NCBI RefSeq assembly: GCF_963576545.1
Contig: NC_083638.1
Location: forward strand, 30,093,900-30,157,899
Reading direction: 5' to 3'
Length of the DNA: 64,000 bases
Source: Limanda limanda
Taxonomy: Eukaryota; Chordata; Actinopteri; Pleuronectiformes; Pleuronectidae
A program made the position numbers and the translations under genes. Position 1 is the first letter of the stretch. Each line of letters opens with the position of its first letter. Shown here piece by piece: positions 12,502-25,539 of this stretch. The notes beneath the pieces were generated by a model that saw only the letters and a program-made list of their open reading frames with translations, ran no database searches and was not told the DNA's origin.

Positions 12502-14866
12502 GGGAATATGTATGTGCAGAGGGCAGAGGTAGATGATGTAAGAATAGTCTTAAAGGGCAGATTGAGATAGGCCTGAGGATAGGTCTCTAACAATGAGTGA
12601 TTATTGCACTAACAAGGCTGGCAGCTGGAAGGGATGCGTGTAATCTGATTGGTGCTGGCCGCTATTTTTCTTGACCAATAGACAACTGACCTGGCTATGT
12701 CCCCCCCCACAGGTCAACTAGAGTTCACCAGGCTAAGGAACAATGTTATAAACACTCACACATGCACACGCAAACCAGGACGAATACCTTGGTTTCTCTC
12801 TCGACATGTCTAATACTCGGATTGAAGAAAAGGTTAATGTTTTTTTAAGGTGTTGCTCTCAGCAGTGATTAAATACAATGTTCAGGATTCATACATTTAA
12901 CAATTTTATTCAAATATGTCAAATATATGAAGGGTTGAATTTATTTATCTCTTTCCCTGAAACTGATGTAAAGTCAGACACAGAGACGAGGTGTAAAGGC
13001 ACACAACGAGGAAGTGAGATAGGAGGGGATGATAAAAAAGAAGAGAGTCGACTTGCATGTAGTGAAGGAGGGCGAGGCATGTTGAGTAATGAGCGCTGTT
13101 GCTCCCAGAACAATCAGGTTCTCCATTTTGCTGCGTGTTCCTACCTGATGTATAGTGCGAGCTGTGGGAGCTGCTGTAATAAGACCATTTGGGTTTCTCA
13201 TTGACGAGCATTAGTGGCAAATGTCTTCCACCGTCCTAAAGACTGCCTGCGGGGCTGAAGAAACGGCCACGTTAGCTGTGCCGCTCATTTGGTCCGAGGT
13301 GATGTGGGCTGGAGGAGAAAGTTGCTGTGCACACTTGAGTAGGCTCTGCAGGGTTGTGTAGCCACATCAAGGAAAATATTAATTTCCAAACATCTGATAC
13401 GTTTTATAGGCTTTTTCCTTCTTTTAATGTTGCTTTTCTTGATATATAAATATCATTGTTTGCAAGCAAATGTCTTAAATTATCTGACATTAGAACCACA
13501 TTGCCATGTTTGATGTATAACTTAGTAGCCCACACCAGAGCATTGACCATATGTCGGCCAGCATCACCAAAAGCTATCAAATCCTGTCATCTCTTCAAGT
13601 CTTCGTCTGTGTTATCTACTTGTCATTTATTTTTATCCTTCTAAAATATTTTCGGTTTTGCATCTGTTCATTTTTTAAAACATCATCAATGTTTGTCACG
13701 GTAAATCTTCCAGACATAATCCTGCTGTATTCTTACATGGGTTTATTCTGACAACATCTTGAGTTTTTGTTAAGGGTAATTTCAGGAGATTATCTGGAGT
13801 TTAGTGCATGTGTATAAACACAATATACACCCAGATTAAAATGGCCCTTTCACAAATACTGTATGCTATTAAAAACATCTTTATCCTTTGTTAAAATATC
13901 AAACTGCTCCCTGAATTACTGTAGCTTTGTTACACTATTAAAATTCCAATACATAAAAAGTTGAGATCAAAATTACTTCTCTAGTTAACTGTTTCATTAG
14001 CATTTCATGTATGTCATAGTCGAATACCTGGATACAATAGTCATGTAAGAACAATGACGCTTTCCCCAATTTACTGCCTTTTTAAAGGAAGAACACATCA
14101 GGAACCCCTGTTGTGCTTACACCATTACTGTATCCATCTATCTGATGCAAATCAAGGGCAACTTGCTTTGTACTCGGGTGTGTTTCATAATACAAAACCT
14201 GTCATGGAACCCAGGCGAGAGGAAAAAAGGGAAACAGTGATATGTGAGATTTCCTCCGAAATAGCGAAATTGAAATCCAAAGAAAACACACATTGATATT
14301 CTATTTACAGACCAATCAAAGCAAAGGCATTTGAATACATTTGGAAAGATGGGGAAACGCTTGACTCTTGTCACAAGTGATGGGCCTTTATTGGAGGCTA
14401 TTTTAAGTGTCAGGACAAATAATTGAAGCCCAGCTTCACATACTGTATTTTGAAAAGATATTTAAATATACACCCTATGCCATTCGGACCAGGGGCAATC
14501 AGCATTTCAAAGCTTGCTAGATTGCTCAGCATGCTAAAAAAAAGGACATGGTGAGCTGATGTTGAGATGCTGAAAATGTGAATGAACGAAAGCTCTTTGG
14601 AGGGCAGAGCAGTTGCAGCGTACACAGGCCCGAGACCGACAGAAAGCTCAACTGGTCGGAAAAGTAATCAGTCAGATTGTTAAGGGATTATGTTGATGGG
14701 AGTGGGATTATCAACAGCATCATCATAAACACACAAATACATGTGCACAACACAAAGTGCTTCCTGCATCTGAATGATTCAGTGGTACATTCATTGTCTG
14801 AATATGTATTTGAAAGAGAAGAGGATGAGTGTACAGAGGTGTGTGTTTCATTTTTCCTGCCTTTGC

Positions 14867-14872
<6 letters not shown>
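12502..14872. other. Gene-free sequence
   Basis: No gene is recognised. A TCF/SOX-like ATCAAAG motif sits near 14315 but is not specific by itself. Confidence 0.45.

Positions 14873-14960
<88 letters not shown>
14873..14960. repeat. (TG)n microsatellite
   Basis: About 44 TG units, followed by CGTGCGTGCG. Overlapping Cys-Val or Thr-His ORFs on both strands are translations of the array. Confidence 0.98.
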
Positions 14961-14964
<4 letters not shown>

Positions 14965-15302
14965 CGTGCGTTTGCGAGGCAGGAGGGGAGGGAGGGTTTT
15001 GCTGCAGAGGGAACAGTGGAAGGCGATAAAGACTCTGTGAGTGGCAAGTGTACATGGATAGCTTCACATCAACTGCCAATATGTTGTGAGGCGGCGGTAA
15101 CAGGCGAGGGTCTCGGGGGAGGGCTGCGGCAGAGCAGGCTTGCAGCAGACGGAGGGGAAAACAATTTCTGGTGCCAATAACCCCGAGCGGCACAGATGAA
15201 AAATGTTTTAATATTTGCAGCTGCTTTATGGCAGTTGGGGTGACAGTGATGGAGTCAATGTCAGCTTTTTCCTTTTAAATGTCATGCTCTGTCTCAGGCT
15301 GT

Positions 15303-15305
<3 letters not shown>

Positions 15306-15353
<48 letters not shown>

Positions 15354-15373
15354 TGAGTGTGTGTGTGTGTGTG
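15306..15373. repeat. (TG)n microsatellite, interrupted
   Basis: Two TG runs (15306-15352 and 15356-15373) separated by a short CTGA-type interruption. Confidence 0.95.
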
Positions 15374-16202
<829 letters not shown>

Positions 16203-17809
16203 CAGGACTGTCTCAGAAAATTAGAATATTGTGATAAAGTTCTTTATTTTCTGTAATGCAATTAAAAAAACAAAAATGTCATGCATTCTGGATTCATTAC
16301 AAATCAACTGAAATATTGCAAGCCTTTTATTCTTTTAATATTGCTGATTATGGCTTACAGCTTAAGAAAACTCAAAAATCCTATCTCAAAAAATTAGAAT
16401 ATTTCCTCAGACCAAGTAAAAAAAAGATTTATAACAGCAAAACAAAATCAAACATTTGAAAATGTCCATTAATGCACTCAGTACTTGGTTGGGAATCCTT
16501 TTGCACGGATTACTGCATCAATGCGGCGGGGCATGGAGGCAATCAGCCTGTGGCATTGCTTAGGGTTTATGGATGCCCAGGATGCTTCAACAGCGGCCTT
16601 TAGCTCATTTGCATTGTTGGGTCTGGTGTCTTTCAGCTTCTTCTTCATAATACCCCACAAATTCTCTATGGGGTTCAGGTCAGGGGAATTGGCAGGCCAA
16701 TCGAGGACAGTAATGCCATGGTCAGTACACCAGTTACTGGTGGTTTTTGCACTGTGGGCAGGTGCCAGATCATGCTGGAAAATGAAATCCTCATCTCCAT
16801 AGAGCTTTTCAGCAGACGGAAGCATGTAGTGCTCTAAAATCTCTTGGTACACAGCTGCATTTACTCTGGACTTGATGAAACACAGTGGACCAACACCAGC
16901 AGCTGACATGGCTCCCCAAACCATCACTGACTGTGGGAACTTCACACTGGATTTCAAGCAACTTGGATTTTGCTCCTCTCCAGCCTTTCTCCAGACTCTG
17001 GCGCCTTGACTTCCAAATGAAATACAACACTTGCTTTCGTCTGAAAAGAGGACTTTGGACCACTCTGCAACTGCCCAGTGCTTCTTTTCCATAGCCCAAG
17101 TCCGACGCTTCTTCCGTTGTCTTGAGTTCAGAAGTGGCTTGACCATGGGAATACGGCTATTGTAGCCCATTTCCCGGACACGTCTGTGAACAGTGGCTTT
17201 TGATACCTGGACTCCAGCTTCAGTCCACTGTCTTTGAAGCTCCCCCAAATTCTGGAAGCGACCCTTCTTCACAATGCGGTTAAGGCTGCGGTCATCTCTC
17301 TTGGTTGTGCAGCGTTTCCTGCCACATTTCCCCCTTCCAACAGACTTTTTCTGGATGTGCTTTGAAACTGCACTCTGTGAACAGCTTGCTCTTTGAGAAA
17401 TTTCTTTTTGTGTCTTACCCTCCTGATGGAGGGTGTCAATGATGGTCCTCTGGACAGCAGTCAGATCAGCAGTCTTCCCCATACTTGTGATTTAGTTTAC
17501 TGAACCAAGCTGAGTGTTTTTCAAGGCTCAGGAAACCCTTGCAGGTGTTTCGAGTTAATTAGACGATTCAAGTGATTAGTTGAATACCCTACTAGTATAC
17601 TTTTTCATGATATTCTAATATTTAGAGATAGGATATTTGAGTTTTCTTAAGCTGTAAGCCATAATCAGCAATATTAAAAGAATAAAAGGCTTGCAATATT
17701 TCAGTTGATTTGTAATGAATCCAGAATGCATGACATTTTTGTTTTTTTAATTGCATTACAGAAAATAAAGAACTTTATCACAATATTCTAATTTTCTGAG
17801 ACAGTCCTG
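16203..17809 (-). mobile_element. Complete Tc1-like DNA transposon, 1607 bp
   Basis: The ends read CAGGACTGTCTCAGAAAATT on the left and its complement on the right. The inverted repeats stay almost identical for about 205 bp, with the first visible differences near 16375 and 17635. TA dinucleotides flank it at 16201-16202 and 17810-17811, as expected for TA target duplication. It encodes one intact transposase on the minus strand. The insertion split a (TAGA)n microsatellite. Intact ORF and nearly matching ends suggest a young copy that may still be functional. I could not measure its similarity to other copies. Confidence 0.97.
16478..17482 (-). CDS. Tc1/mariner transposase, 334 aa, DD34E, intact
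   Basis: This enzyme cuts out and pastes the surrounding element at TA sites. Residues about 1-110 form the DNA-binding region: helix-turn-helix sequence with SQSAVSKHIQKK at 36-47, a basic GRGKCGRKR stretch at 50-58 resembling the family's GRPR hinge, and a second HTH including SKATVHRRVREMGY at 94-107. The catalytic triad is visible as D148 (LFSDES), D238 (FQHDLAPAH) and E273 (SPDLNPIENLW). There are 34 residues between D238 and E273, giving the Tc1 signature DD34E. The length fits the usual 330-350 aa and there is no stop or frameshift. The start at 17482 gives MGKTADLT, a typical Tc1 beginning. The gene lies within the inverted repeats, its stop about 275 bp from the left end. Any promoter would lie in the right-hand inverted repeat. 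Confidence 0.96.
   Translation of the reverse strand: MGKTADLTAVQRTIIDTLHQEGKTQKEISQRASCSQSAVSKHIQKKSVGRGKCGRKRCTTKRDDRSLNRIVKKGRFQNLGELQRQWTEAGVQVSKATVHRRVREMGYNSRIPMVKPLLNSRQRKKRRTWAMEKKHWAVAEWSKVLFSDESKCCISFGSQGARVWRKAGEEQNPSCLKSSVKFPQSVMVWGAMSAAGVGPLCFIKSRVNAAVYQEILEHYMLPSAEKLYGDEDFIFQHDLAPAHSAKTTSNWCTDHGITVLDWPANSPDLNPIENLWGIMKKKLKDTRPNNANELKAAVEASWASINPKQCHRLIASMPRRIDAVIRAKGFPTKY

Positions 17810-17869
<60 letters not shown>
17810..17869. repeat. (TAGA)n tract 4, right remnant of tract 3
   Basis: About 15 units between the right end of the Tc1 element and unit copy C. Confidence 0.97.
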
Positions 17870-18083
17870 GCAGATGGCTGAGCTGACAACAGTCACTGGG
17901 TATGCAAGCATGTAAATGAGTGACTCTGAATTATCTTCAGAAATGTAATCCCCTTTATTCACATGACAGAGATTTTTTTTTAATGAGGCATATATAAATT
18001 ACTCATTATTCAATTTCCAACTTTAAAAACAGAAATGCATGTTTCAAAGTGTTTAAACATGCTGAGTGAAAACCAAAAGCAGA
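17868..18083. repeat. Duplicated 216-bp unit, copy C
   Basis: Identical to copy B at 11981-12196. To its right comes unique sequence (GAAATGAGCCCACCC...), not (TAGA)n. Confidence 0.95.
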
Positions 18084-19679
18084 GAAATGAGCCCACCCTC
18101 CCCAAAAGATGCAGGGTGCTGCAGAGATTTGCAGTTTTTCCTTTAATTCTGTGGAGTGTGGTTTATCCCTTTGGGCATCACATCCACTGTCCACACTATT
18201 AATGATTGCTTTATCTCCTCTGGCTGTGAGTAAACAAGTTTGTTTCCTATTCTCAGGTTTTTCACACTCATGAAGTTTATCGTCATGTAATTCTCTATTT
18301 AATTATTTTCCAGCTACATTCAGTACAGAATGTTTCACCATGGTATATTTACAGATTCAAATGACCATGCTAATCTGTATGATTGTTGCCAGGAAAATGT
18401 TTTTTAAATAGACTCAGACATTCAACGCACATGTGGAAGTCTCCCTACAGTGTTACTGCCGACATAATTGGCCTCTACAAACATGTCAATTGTGTCTTTT
18501 GCTGTGAGTGTTTGCTATTGTTCCCAGATCTGCTGAGGATCCTCTTGACCTACACTTGCTCCCACTTAGAGGGTCAGAGGTCAAACCAGCTACTGCTGGC
18601 ACGGCCCCTTCCTCCCCCAAGTAATGCATGTAGTGCAGTGAGGTCAATTAAGTCTTTTTATGTGGTAAACATGGTCATTAGGATGGTGGTAGCAGCATGC
18701 TGTGAAAATTTGTATTTTTCATATGTTGTATTTGAAATAACTCAAATATGTTTTTTATTTATAGCCCATATTCACGAATCACAACTTGCCTCATAGGTCT
18801 TAACAAGCCGCAACAACCTCTACATTCAGCCCTAGAGTCAAGAAAAACTCCCTGCACAAGCACAATTTCCATGTGTGTGTGGCATGTTTTCCCCGCATGA
18901 AAATCACTGTTTCAATTAAAGGTGTTGGATGAAGCAGCACATGCCTGCACACAGGTTTGCTGGAGGGAGGCAGCGCTGCTTGTTGGCTCCCCTGCTGGGC
19001 CTTTCAGCGGGGGACTGATTTGTACTCCAGTGCCAGGCTTGCGCGACCCCACGGGACATCTCACCTATAATAGCAGTTTATAACATGAGGCCAGACCCCT
19101 GCTCTAGGTGTGAGGGGCCAGTCATGAACTCTCAACGTGAACTGTTCGAAACCTCTCTTCCTGTACATTTTGGGTAAACAGATGGGACTGCATGTTCTAT
19201 AGATGTGTTAAAATATGACAGCAAATTAAATAAAAATGTAGAACTATATTTTTGTCTGTGCACAAGACTCGGAAACTGCATTCACATCATAATGAAGCAT
19301 TAATACCTGTGCTTAAACAAATGAAATCAAAACGAATTGTGAAGGAGGATAAAGCAGGTGTCTTTAGCAAAGCACTTTGAATAAACTGAGTGATACAAAT
19401 TCTGTTTGGATGAAAACACAACAAATACTTGTTTGAAGTGATATATTCTGATACTTTAACTCTGAGATGAACTCACAAATACTCCAACAGTTTTCCGACA
19501 TGCTTCTTTGGCACTTTATATTCGTTCGTAATATTTATACGTCTCAAATGTGCCTAAAAACCATGTTACATTCATGCAAAATTATTTTAAAGCGCTGTGG
19601 AAATATCATATTCTAGATTTAATGGTTCCAATGCTATTTTACGTAGTAAAAAATTCTCACTGGTCTTTTTGTTTCACTT
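18084..19679. other. Gene-free sequence
   Basis: No gene or repeat family is recognised. A GC-richer patch at about 18950-19070 is notable, but I cannot assign it. Confidence 0.4.
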
Positions 19680-20065
19680 TCATTTAGGAACTCATGGCTG
19701 GGTTTTCAGTGTGTCTCCACTGCGTGGCCTAATTAAACTGCTTAATCAGTTAACGACTCCAGCGAACACAGTTAAAGGGGAATTAAGCACAAAGAGACTG
19801 AGGAGAGGAGAAGTGGAAATGCTGAGGAGATGCTTGCTCGTCTCCAGTGTAAAATAAAATTGGGGATGGAGCTGCGCGGAGAAGGCCATTAAAAAGTGAG
19901 CCGAGGCTGCTGAACTGTTTGCTGCAGTTGTGCTGAGGGCGAGCGAGCCAATCAAGACACTTGTTTAAATGGGAAACGGGACGTTGCCGCAAAGAGGCAA
20001 ATTAAAAGCACTTTGCTCTGTTAAGCAGAGGGGAGACATGGGAAAACAGTGGGGGAAAACAACAA
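19680..20065. promoter_or_regulatory. Possible conserved non-coding element (enhancer-like)
   Basis: A run of non-repetitive sequence is dense in homeodomain-type cores: CCTAATTAAACTG at 19728, TTAATCAGTTAACG at 19742, GGAATTAAGCAC at 19780, plus GCCATTAAAAAG at 19885. This texture is common in vertebrate developmental enhancers. No conservation data are available here, so this is only a suggestion. Confidence 0.2.
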
Positions 20066-20473
20066 CAGAAGTGAAATGCATCTTAGAGGAACTGTACTCC
20101 TTCAGTGCATCTTTATAGTTCTCCTGTGATTTCAGATAAGTCGAACTAAATAGACTTGTGAGGTAAAGGGGGTGGAGGGCGGTATTGTTGTGCTATTTTG
20201 ACATAAAATACGTAGAAAACTGCTGTAATGTGTCATAATATCACAAAACTGGCTTCAATATCTATCGATGCTACCTTCAACCAAAAAGATTGTGAGACAT
20301 AAGAAGCTGCATAACTCTTCTATCTCTCTTTTATTCCATCTATTGTCCTCCACTCTCTTTTATTTTCCTGTCCCAGTTTTTCATTTTTAGTTTCTAAAAC
20401 TTTCGACCTCTCTCTTCAACCCCTCCTTCATCTTTTCTCTTCCTGATTTCTACTGCTTCCTACATCTCTGTAG

Positions 20474-20526
20474 ACTTTGACTGCAGCGTGGGGACTCAAG
20501 TTGTTGCCATGGATATGTCCAGAGAA
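20474..20526 (+). other. Exon-like 53-nt segment (unproven)
   Basis: A pyrimidine-rich tract at about 20419-20470 ends in CTGTAG, and the segment is followed by GTAAGA at 20527, a good donor. One open frame reads FDCSVGTQVVAMDMSRE. I do not recognise the peptide. The surroundings are generally pyrimidine-rich, so the acceptor may be coincidental. It could be a small internal exon if the window lies in an intron. Confidence 0.15.
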
Positions 20527-21889
20527 GTAAGAAAGAAAATTTGTTCACTATTTAAACACAGTATGATCAAAAATATATGATAAAGAAACTAAATACAAAA
20601 ACAACAGTGCTCTTCACTTGGTTTCATTTGATTTAGGTATTTGTTCAGTGCTCTGTATTGTTTATTAGAACATTTTATTCTGTCAGTTTCTTAAAATACA
20701 TTATTTTGAAAAACAAACAAACTAAAAACAAATTGCTGCCTGTCAATTATCATTTCCACCAGTATCACAGACTCTTATCTCCAACACTGAGGACAAAGTC
20801 TCTTCAGTGACAAATACATCTACTTTTTTTATATACATTGCAATGCACCTATGGACCCTTTTGTATAGATGTTAACAAGTATGTGAACAAAAAATAACAA
20901 TAAAGTAAATGCGTTTTCATAATGAACTCCTGTTATGACCACAGAGGTATGAATGAAACTTGGAAGAATGCATATGGAGTGGATATGTTGAGTGTTTTGA
21001 AAAAGTGAACAGGGTATAGAGAGAGTGTGAAAATGATTAAAAACATCCATATCGCTTTTTCCGTCATTGCTTTTTTTGGTCAGACATAATATTTTTCTTT
21101 TCTGATTATGTTGTGCTTTGAGTGCAGTTTTGCTCATTTGGGAAAAAAAGTGCTGATGCTGTATAGCTGCAGAGTTATTAGTTCTATAATATCAGTCTGT
21201 CAGATATACTACATTTGCAACATTTCACAGACAACTTCATGTGCATTCTGGTCATCAGTAAACTAAGATTATTGTCTAGTGGTGTTGATTTTTTAATCTT
21301 TACAGAATCCATCTATAGTTAGTGTTCTACATTTCATGCAGTTCTTTTCTATACTGTTTTATTGCCATCGATCATTCATCTTCCTCTTTCTTTTTTTTCC
21401 TTGACTTCTTTTTCCTCCTCCACATTTCTTTTGCCTCACCATCCTCCTCATCTCCTCTGCCACGGACACCTCCGCCGTTCACGTCCTCTTTCTCCACTCA
21501 GCACCACATGCCTCTTTGACTTCCTGGATGGAACCCAAAAGGATTCAGGCTCATTATGCAGGACACTGCATGTGGGGAGAGAACAGGAGAGCAGCGAGGG
21601 GAGAGAAAGGAGAATGGGAGGGAGCGTAAAAAAGTAGGATGCAGGGGAAGAGCTTAACAGCATCTGTTGGCCTCTGAGGTAAGGCAGCAGTGTTGACTCA
21701 CACATATGCACACACCTTCTGCAGAGTAACATCACATACTGTACAAGTGTTCAGTATATTTTAGGAAAAATTGGGCATTTTAGATTCATGCTCATCAAAA
21801 TGCCATGATACACACATATACACACGCACACAAATATCTGCCTATCTCATATATTTGTAGGTTTGTGCTTGAATATGTGTTTGGTGATG

Positions 21890-21891
<2 letters not shown>

Positions 21892-21920
<29 letters not shown>
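21892..21920. repeat. (TG)n microsatellite
   Basis: About 14 TG units, followed by GCACCTGTGTGTGTC. Confidence 0.95.
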
Positions 21921-21922
<2 letters not shown>

Positions 21923-22036
21923 ACCTGTGTGTGTCAAGTGTTCGCGGACGCTGAAGGGGACTGAATTTTTTCTTGCTTTTTTCTTCTTGCTGCGCCTGTC
22001 TCACTGGGCCATGGAAGTGTCATCTGCCCAGGCCTC

Positions 22037-22113
<77 letters not shown>

Positions 22114-22126
22114 ACACACACACACA
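22037..22126. repeat. (CA)n microsatellite
   Basis: About 45 CA units with TA and TT interruptions near the right end. It has the opposite orientation to the TG tracts on both sides. Confidence 0.97.
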
Positions 22127-22229
22127 TTCACACATCTCAGTGTCTCTCGCACATTGGTGAGGAACAGGGACAGCCCAGAGCTTGCTGTCATCTCATCACA
22201 CTGTGCAGGTCCGGCCGTATATTTGTGAT

Positions 22230-22247
22230 GGTGTGTGTGTGTGTGTA

Positions 22248-22331
<84 letters not shown>
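22230..22331. repeat. (TG)n microsatellite
   Basis: About 50 TG units with an early TATGTC interruption near 22247. Confidence 0.97.
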
Positions 22332-22334
<3 letters not shown>

Positions 22335-23499
22335 AAGGGAGTGAAGGAGTGAGAGCAAAATATTGCTGCTAAACAGCATGCCTGCTGTCACTGTGGACTT
22401 CAAACTTCAGGTTGCATCAAATACATTTACAGAAATTTCTCCTTTTGGAAATCCCTTAATAACATCACAGTTGTGCCAAAAGCTGTCAGAAAGACAGACA
22501 TCAGGGGACATTCCCTCTAAATCACACTCCTCTGCTTTAATGCCGTCTATGAATTTGTCTTTAAAACAATCAAGCCGTAGGAAAATGCTTTGAAAATTAC
22601 TGCATTGCGTTATTTTCGGCAAAATGCCTCTTTGTGCCACAACCATTTCTACTCATTACCACCAGACTTAGTGTATTCTAATGGAGAACCCAATTAGCTT
22701 GTACGCAGGAGGACTGCTAATGGAGATCACAAAATTCTTGAGTGCTTAACCGGATGCATTTATGTGGTGGATGGCTGCGCAATTCATTTGGCAACCATCA
22801 AGGAGTAATTTGAGAAAAGGTAAGAAAGACTGGAGGCTGATGAGAGAAAATGTACCTGTTTATAGACTATGGATTACTGTGATTGTAGGAACCCTTCAGC
22901 TTTATGGATCAATTTAGTCATCTTTGTGTGTGCATTTGACAAAGTAGAGGTTGGAAACCTTTTGCAAGCTTGTAAGATAGACAAATGTTCAGGAAAGCAC
23001 TACACAAAAAAAAAGGTAGCATTAACTATAATTTTGTTATAAGCAAAAAATGTATTAAGTAACATATTGTGTCATGTAAAAAACATTTGACATAAATCAC
23101 AGCGGTAAACAATATTTTTTCATAATTTTACAGATTCAAATTTTAAACTTGAGAGGATGAATCTCTGAAGCTTCTCAGTGGAGGCCTATGTACGTGTTTG
23201 AGCAACAGGAGCACAAAGATATACACAAACAAATGGAGGTAAAGTATTGGAATAACAGAAAAAGGGTAACATTTAAGATACAAGATATGGGTAACTGTAT
23301 TTAGTTGCAATCTGAATAGGAGGAAGTAAGTTACATTCTTAAAATCAATCACTTACATAAAAGATGATGTTTTAAGTTGAATGCTTAGTTTAGTTAAAAA
23401 TATGACAAATACATTTTTCTCAAATTTTTTTTTTTGTCAATTTAAATAGTTCACACTGATGTATATTCAAGTGTTCATTATAGTGCTAGCTTTGGTATA
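22332..23499. other. Gene-free sequence, partly enhancer-like
   Basis: 22680-22815 is non-repetitive with CCCAATTAGCTTG and GCAATTCATTTGG and could be a conserved non-coding element. No gene is recognised in the interval. Confidence 0.35.
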
Positions 23500-23710
23500 A
23501 ACAAGGTGAAACATCGTGCTAGACAGCTCATATTGACTCATGATTGGTCGAGCACGTAACTCGAAGGGACCAAGCAACGCCTGCACCAACCCCTGCTCAG
23601 GCTCGGACTCCAAAAGCACAATATGGCGATGTTCGTATCTGGGATCCTCTAGCTTTATTTCTGGATAGTGGGAGGAAGTGGAGACATATCATCCATCTGA
23701 CTATTAACAA
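23500..23710. repeat. Dispersed fish repeat fragment
   Basis: ATGATTGGTCGAGCACGTAA, CCCCTGCTCAGGCTCGGACT and CAATATGGCGATGTTCGTAT resemble a dispersed element seen in many teleosts, from recalled consensus. CpG content is higher than in the surroundings. There is no open frame of note. Confidence 0.4.
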
Positions 23711-25539
23711 ATAAGTCAATGTTGGTTGAGGCTCAATGCCCATTGCTCTTTTTATGTCTTGGAGTAGTTTTCTTTGAAGCAGGTCAACAGTTCATCACTT
23801 ATCAATCAGCTTATAATATAATGATAATTTATGCAACTTCATTGAAATTAATTTGATCCGTTATCTATTTATTGTATGTAAACAAAGAACCACATTGTGA
23901 CTAAAAGGTACATCAGTAACAAACATGTCTGTTTAGTTTAGAGTCAGGATCTATATGTTATAGCACTGTGATCCAGATGCCTTGGATCCAGATCCAATTT
24001 ATAATCTCTTTGTAAAAGGAACCTCTGATAGAATGTGGTACCAAGTAAATAATAGAAAAATAACACATTTAATTTTGTCTTTCAGACACCTGCCTACTCC
24101 AAACCGAGTGTATGAAAACCAGTCAGGCCCCCCCCCCTCCCCCCCTCATTATCCTCTTCAGCTGGGTGGTCGACCAGCATCAGAAGTGACCTGCTTCCTG
24201 CTAGTGCTGGTTGCCACGGTAGCAGCTGACAGACGTTTCTATTCACAACATTAAGGGGAGATGGGAGGATGGGGGAAGATGATGACATGGGAATGAGAGG
24301 ACAATGGCCTCTGTTTCCCATCATCTTTCCTTGTCAAAGAAACTTTAGCCTGGGTAAAGGTTAAAGGCAGAGTGAGGCAGAGAACAATGGAACGAGAGAG
24401 AGTGTTGGTGCATGCCAATAACTGAGATTTTTTAATTATCAGACATATGACAAGAAGCATGTGACCACCCTCCCCTTTTCTCTTCCTCTTTCTTCACCCT
24501 GTCAGTCAATCAGTTTTTTGTGTCTTAACGTCGGCATCATTTGTGTGACTCGCCATCTCCTCCTTTCTTTTACCTCAACCCTGTTAGTTTTCTCGTTCAG
24601 CCTTCCTTTACCTCTTTATTCCATCCCTTGGTCACTCTTTCCCTATTTTTCAGCCACCTCTGTCTTTTCTTCATCTCCCTTGGGTCCTGCTTTGCCTCCA
24701 TACATAATTCCAGATGCTTTCTGTCAGCTGTACTTGAAGTGAACAGAGCATTAACCTACAAGACTGATGCCAGGTACCTTGTATTGTGCTAATAGCAGTG
24801 AAGCAACTACGAATGCATACATGTCATGTACCAGGCTGAGCTGTCAGCACGGAGCCGGAGCGGTTGACAGACAAAAGCAAGCGAACAAGATGCCGCTAAT
24901 TCTCCTTCACTCTCAGACAAGAAATGGACAGACAAAGCTGTTTTTGGCAAGCAAGGTAGATGGTATTTGATTGAGGAGTCAGGCTAAGAGGATGTGGGTT
25001 ACGGGGTCAGTGGACTGAATTGTAATTACCTGCAACATTTATGTTTACATTTATAATTTGCTTGGAAGAAACTGAACGTATTCAAGTAAGCATGAGCAGC
25101 GATTACCAGGAAAGGTCCGATAAAGGAACAGAGCTGTTTGAAGCTAAAGCCTAACAGTAGATCCAGGAAAATAGACCCCATGCAAAGATGTCACCAAAGA
25201 TAAAACCCATTGATACTGATTATAAACTTCCCCTTATGCATTCCCGAGATCAGGCCATATCTGTTATAAAAACGTGTTAAGAATGTTCAGGATGATCCAT
25301 CATTTCAAAAAGGTCAGAAGTTAGGGCTTCAGGATATGTAAACAAAATGTGTGGTGTCAAGTATTCTTGAGAGATAATAGGTTGAAGTTTCATATCCTAA
25401 AATATCAACTTTGTAAATATTAGGAGACGTCACACTTAATGTTTGGTATCGTATGAAAATGTCTTGGAAAGAGAGTTTTTACTATCTCACTCTGGTCTCA
25501 CATCATTCAAAAATAATTCCTTACAAATATATTTTAGAT
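23711..25539. other. Gene-free sequence
   Basis: A TTTCAG acceptor-like site at 24084-24089 precedes an open frame rich in proline (about 24090-24190). The C-run and the lack of a recognisable product make it unconvincing. Nothing else is assignable. Confidence 0.4.

Noticed and set aside
14677..15193. ORFs up to 167 codons of Cys-Val or Thr-His runs on both strands
   Set aside because: They are created by the (TG)n array.
21458..21637. Possible exon after CCACTCAG at 21493-21500
   Set aside because: Low-complexity glutamate/arginine-rich frame ending in AAAAAGTAG, in purine-rich DNA. It is more likely chance.
21795..22403. Overlapping ORFs of Thr-His and Cys-Val runs
   Set aside because: Products of the TG/CA arrays.
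24090..24254. Possible exon after TTTCAG with a proline-rich frame
   Set aside because: The frame depends on a long C-run, the product is not recognised and no good donor is evident.
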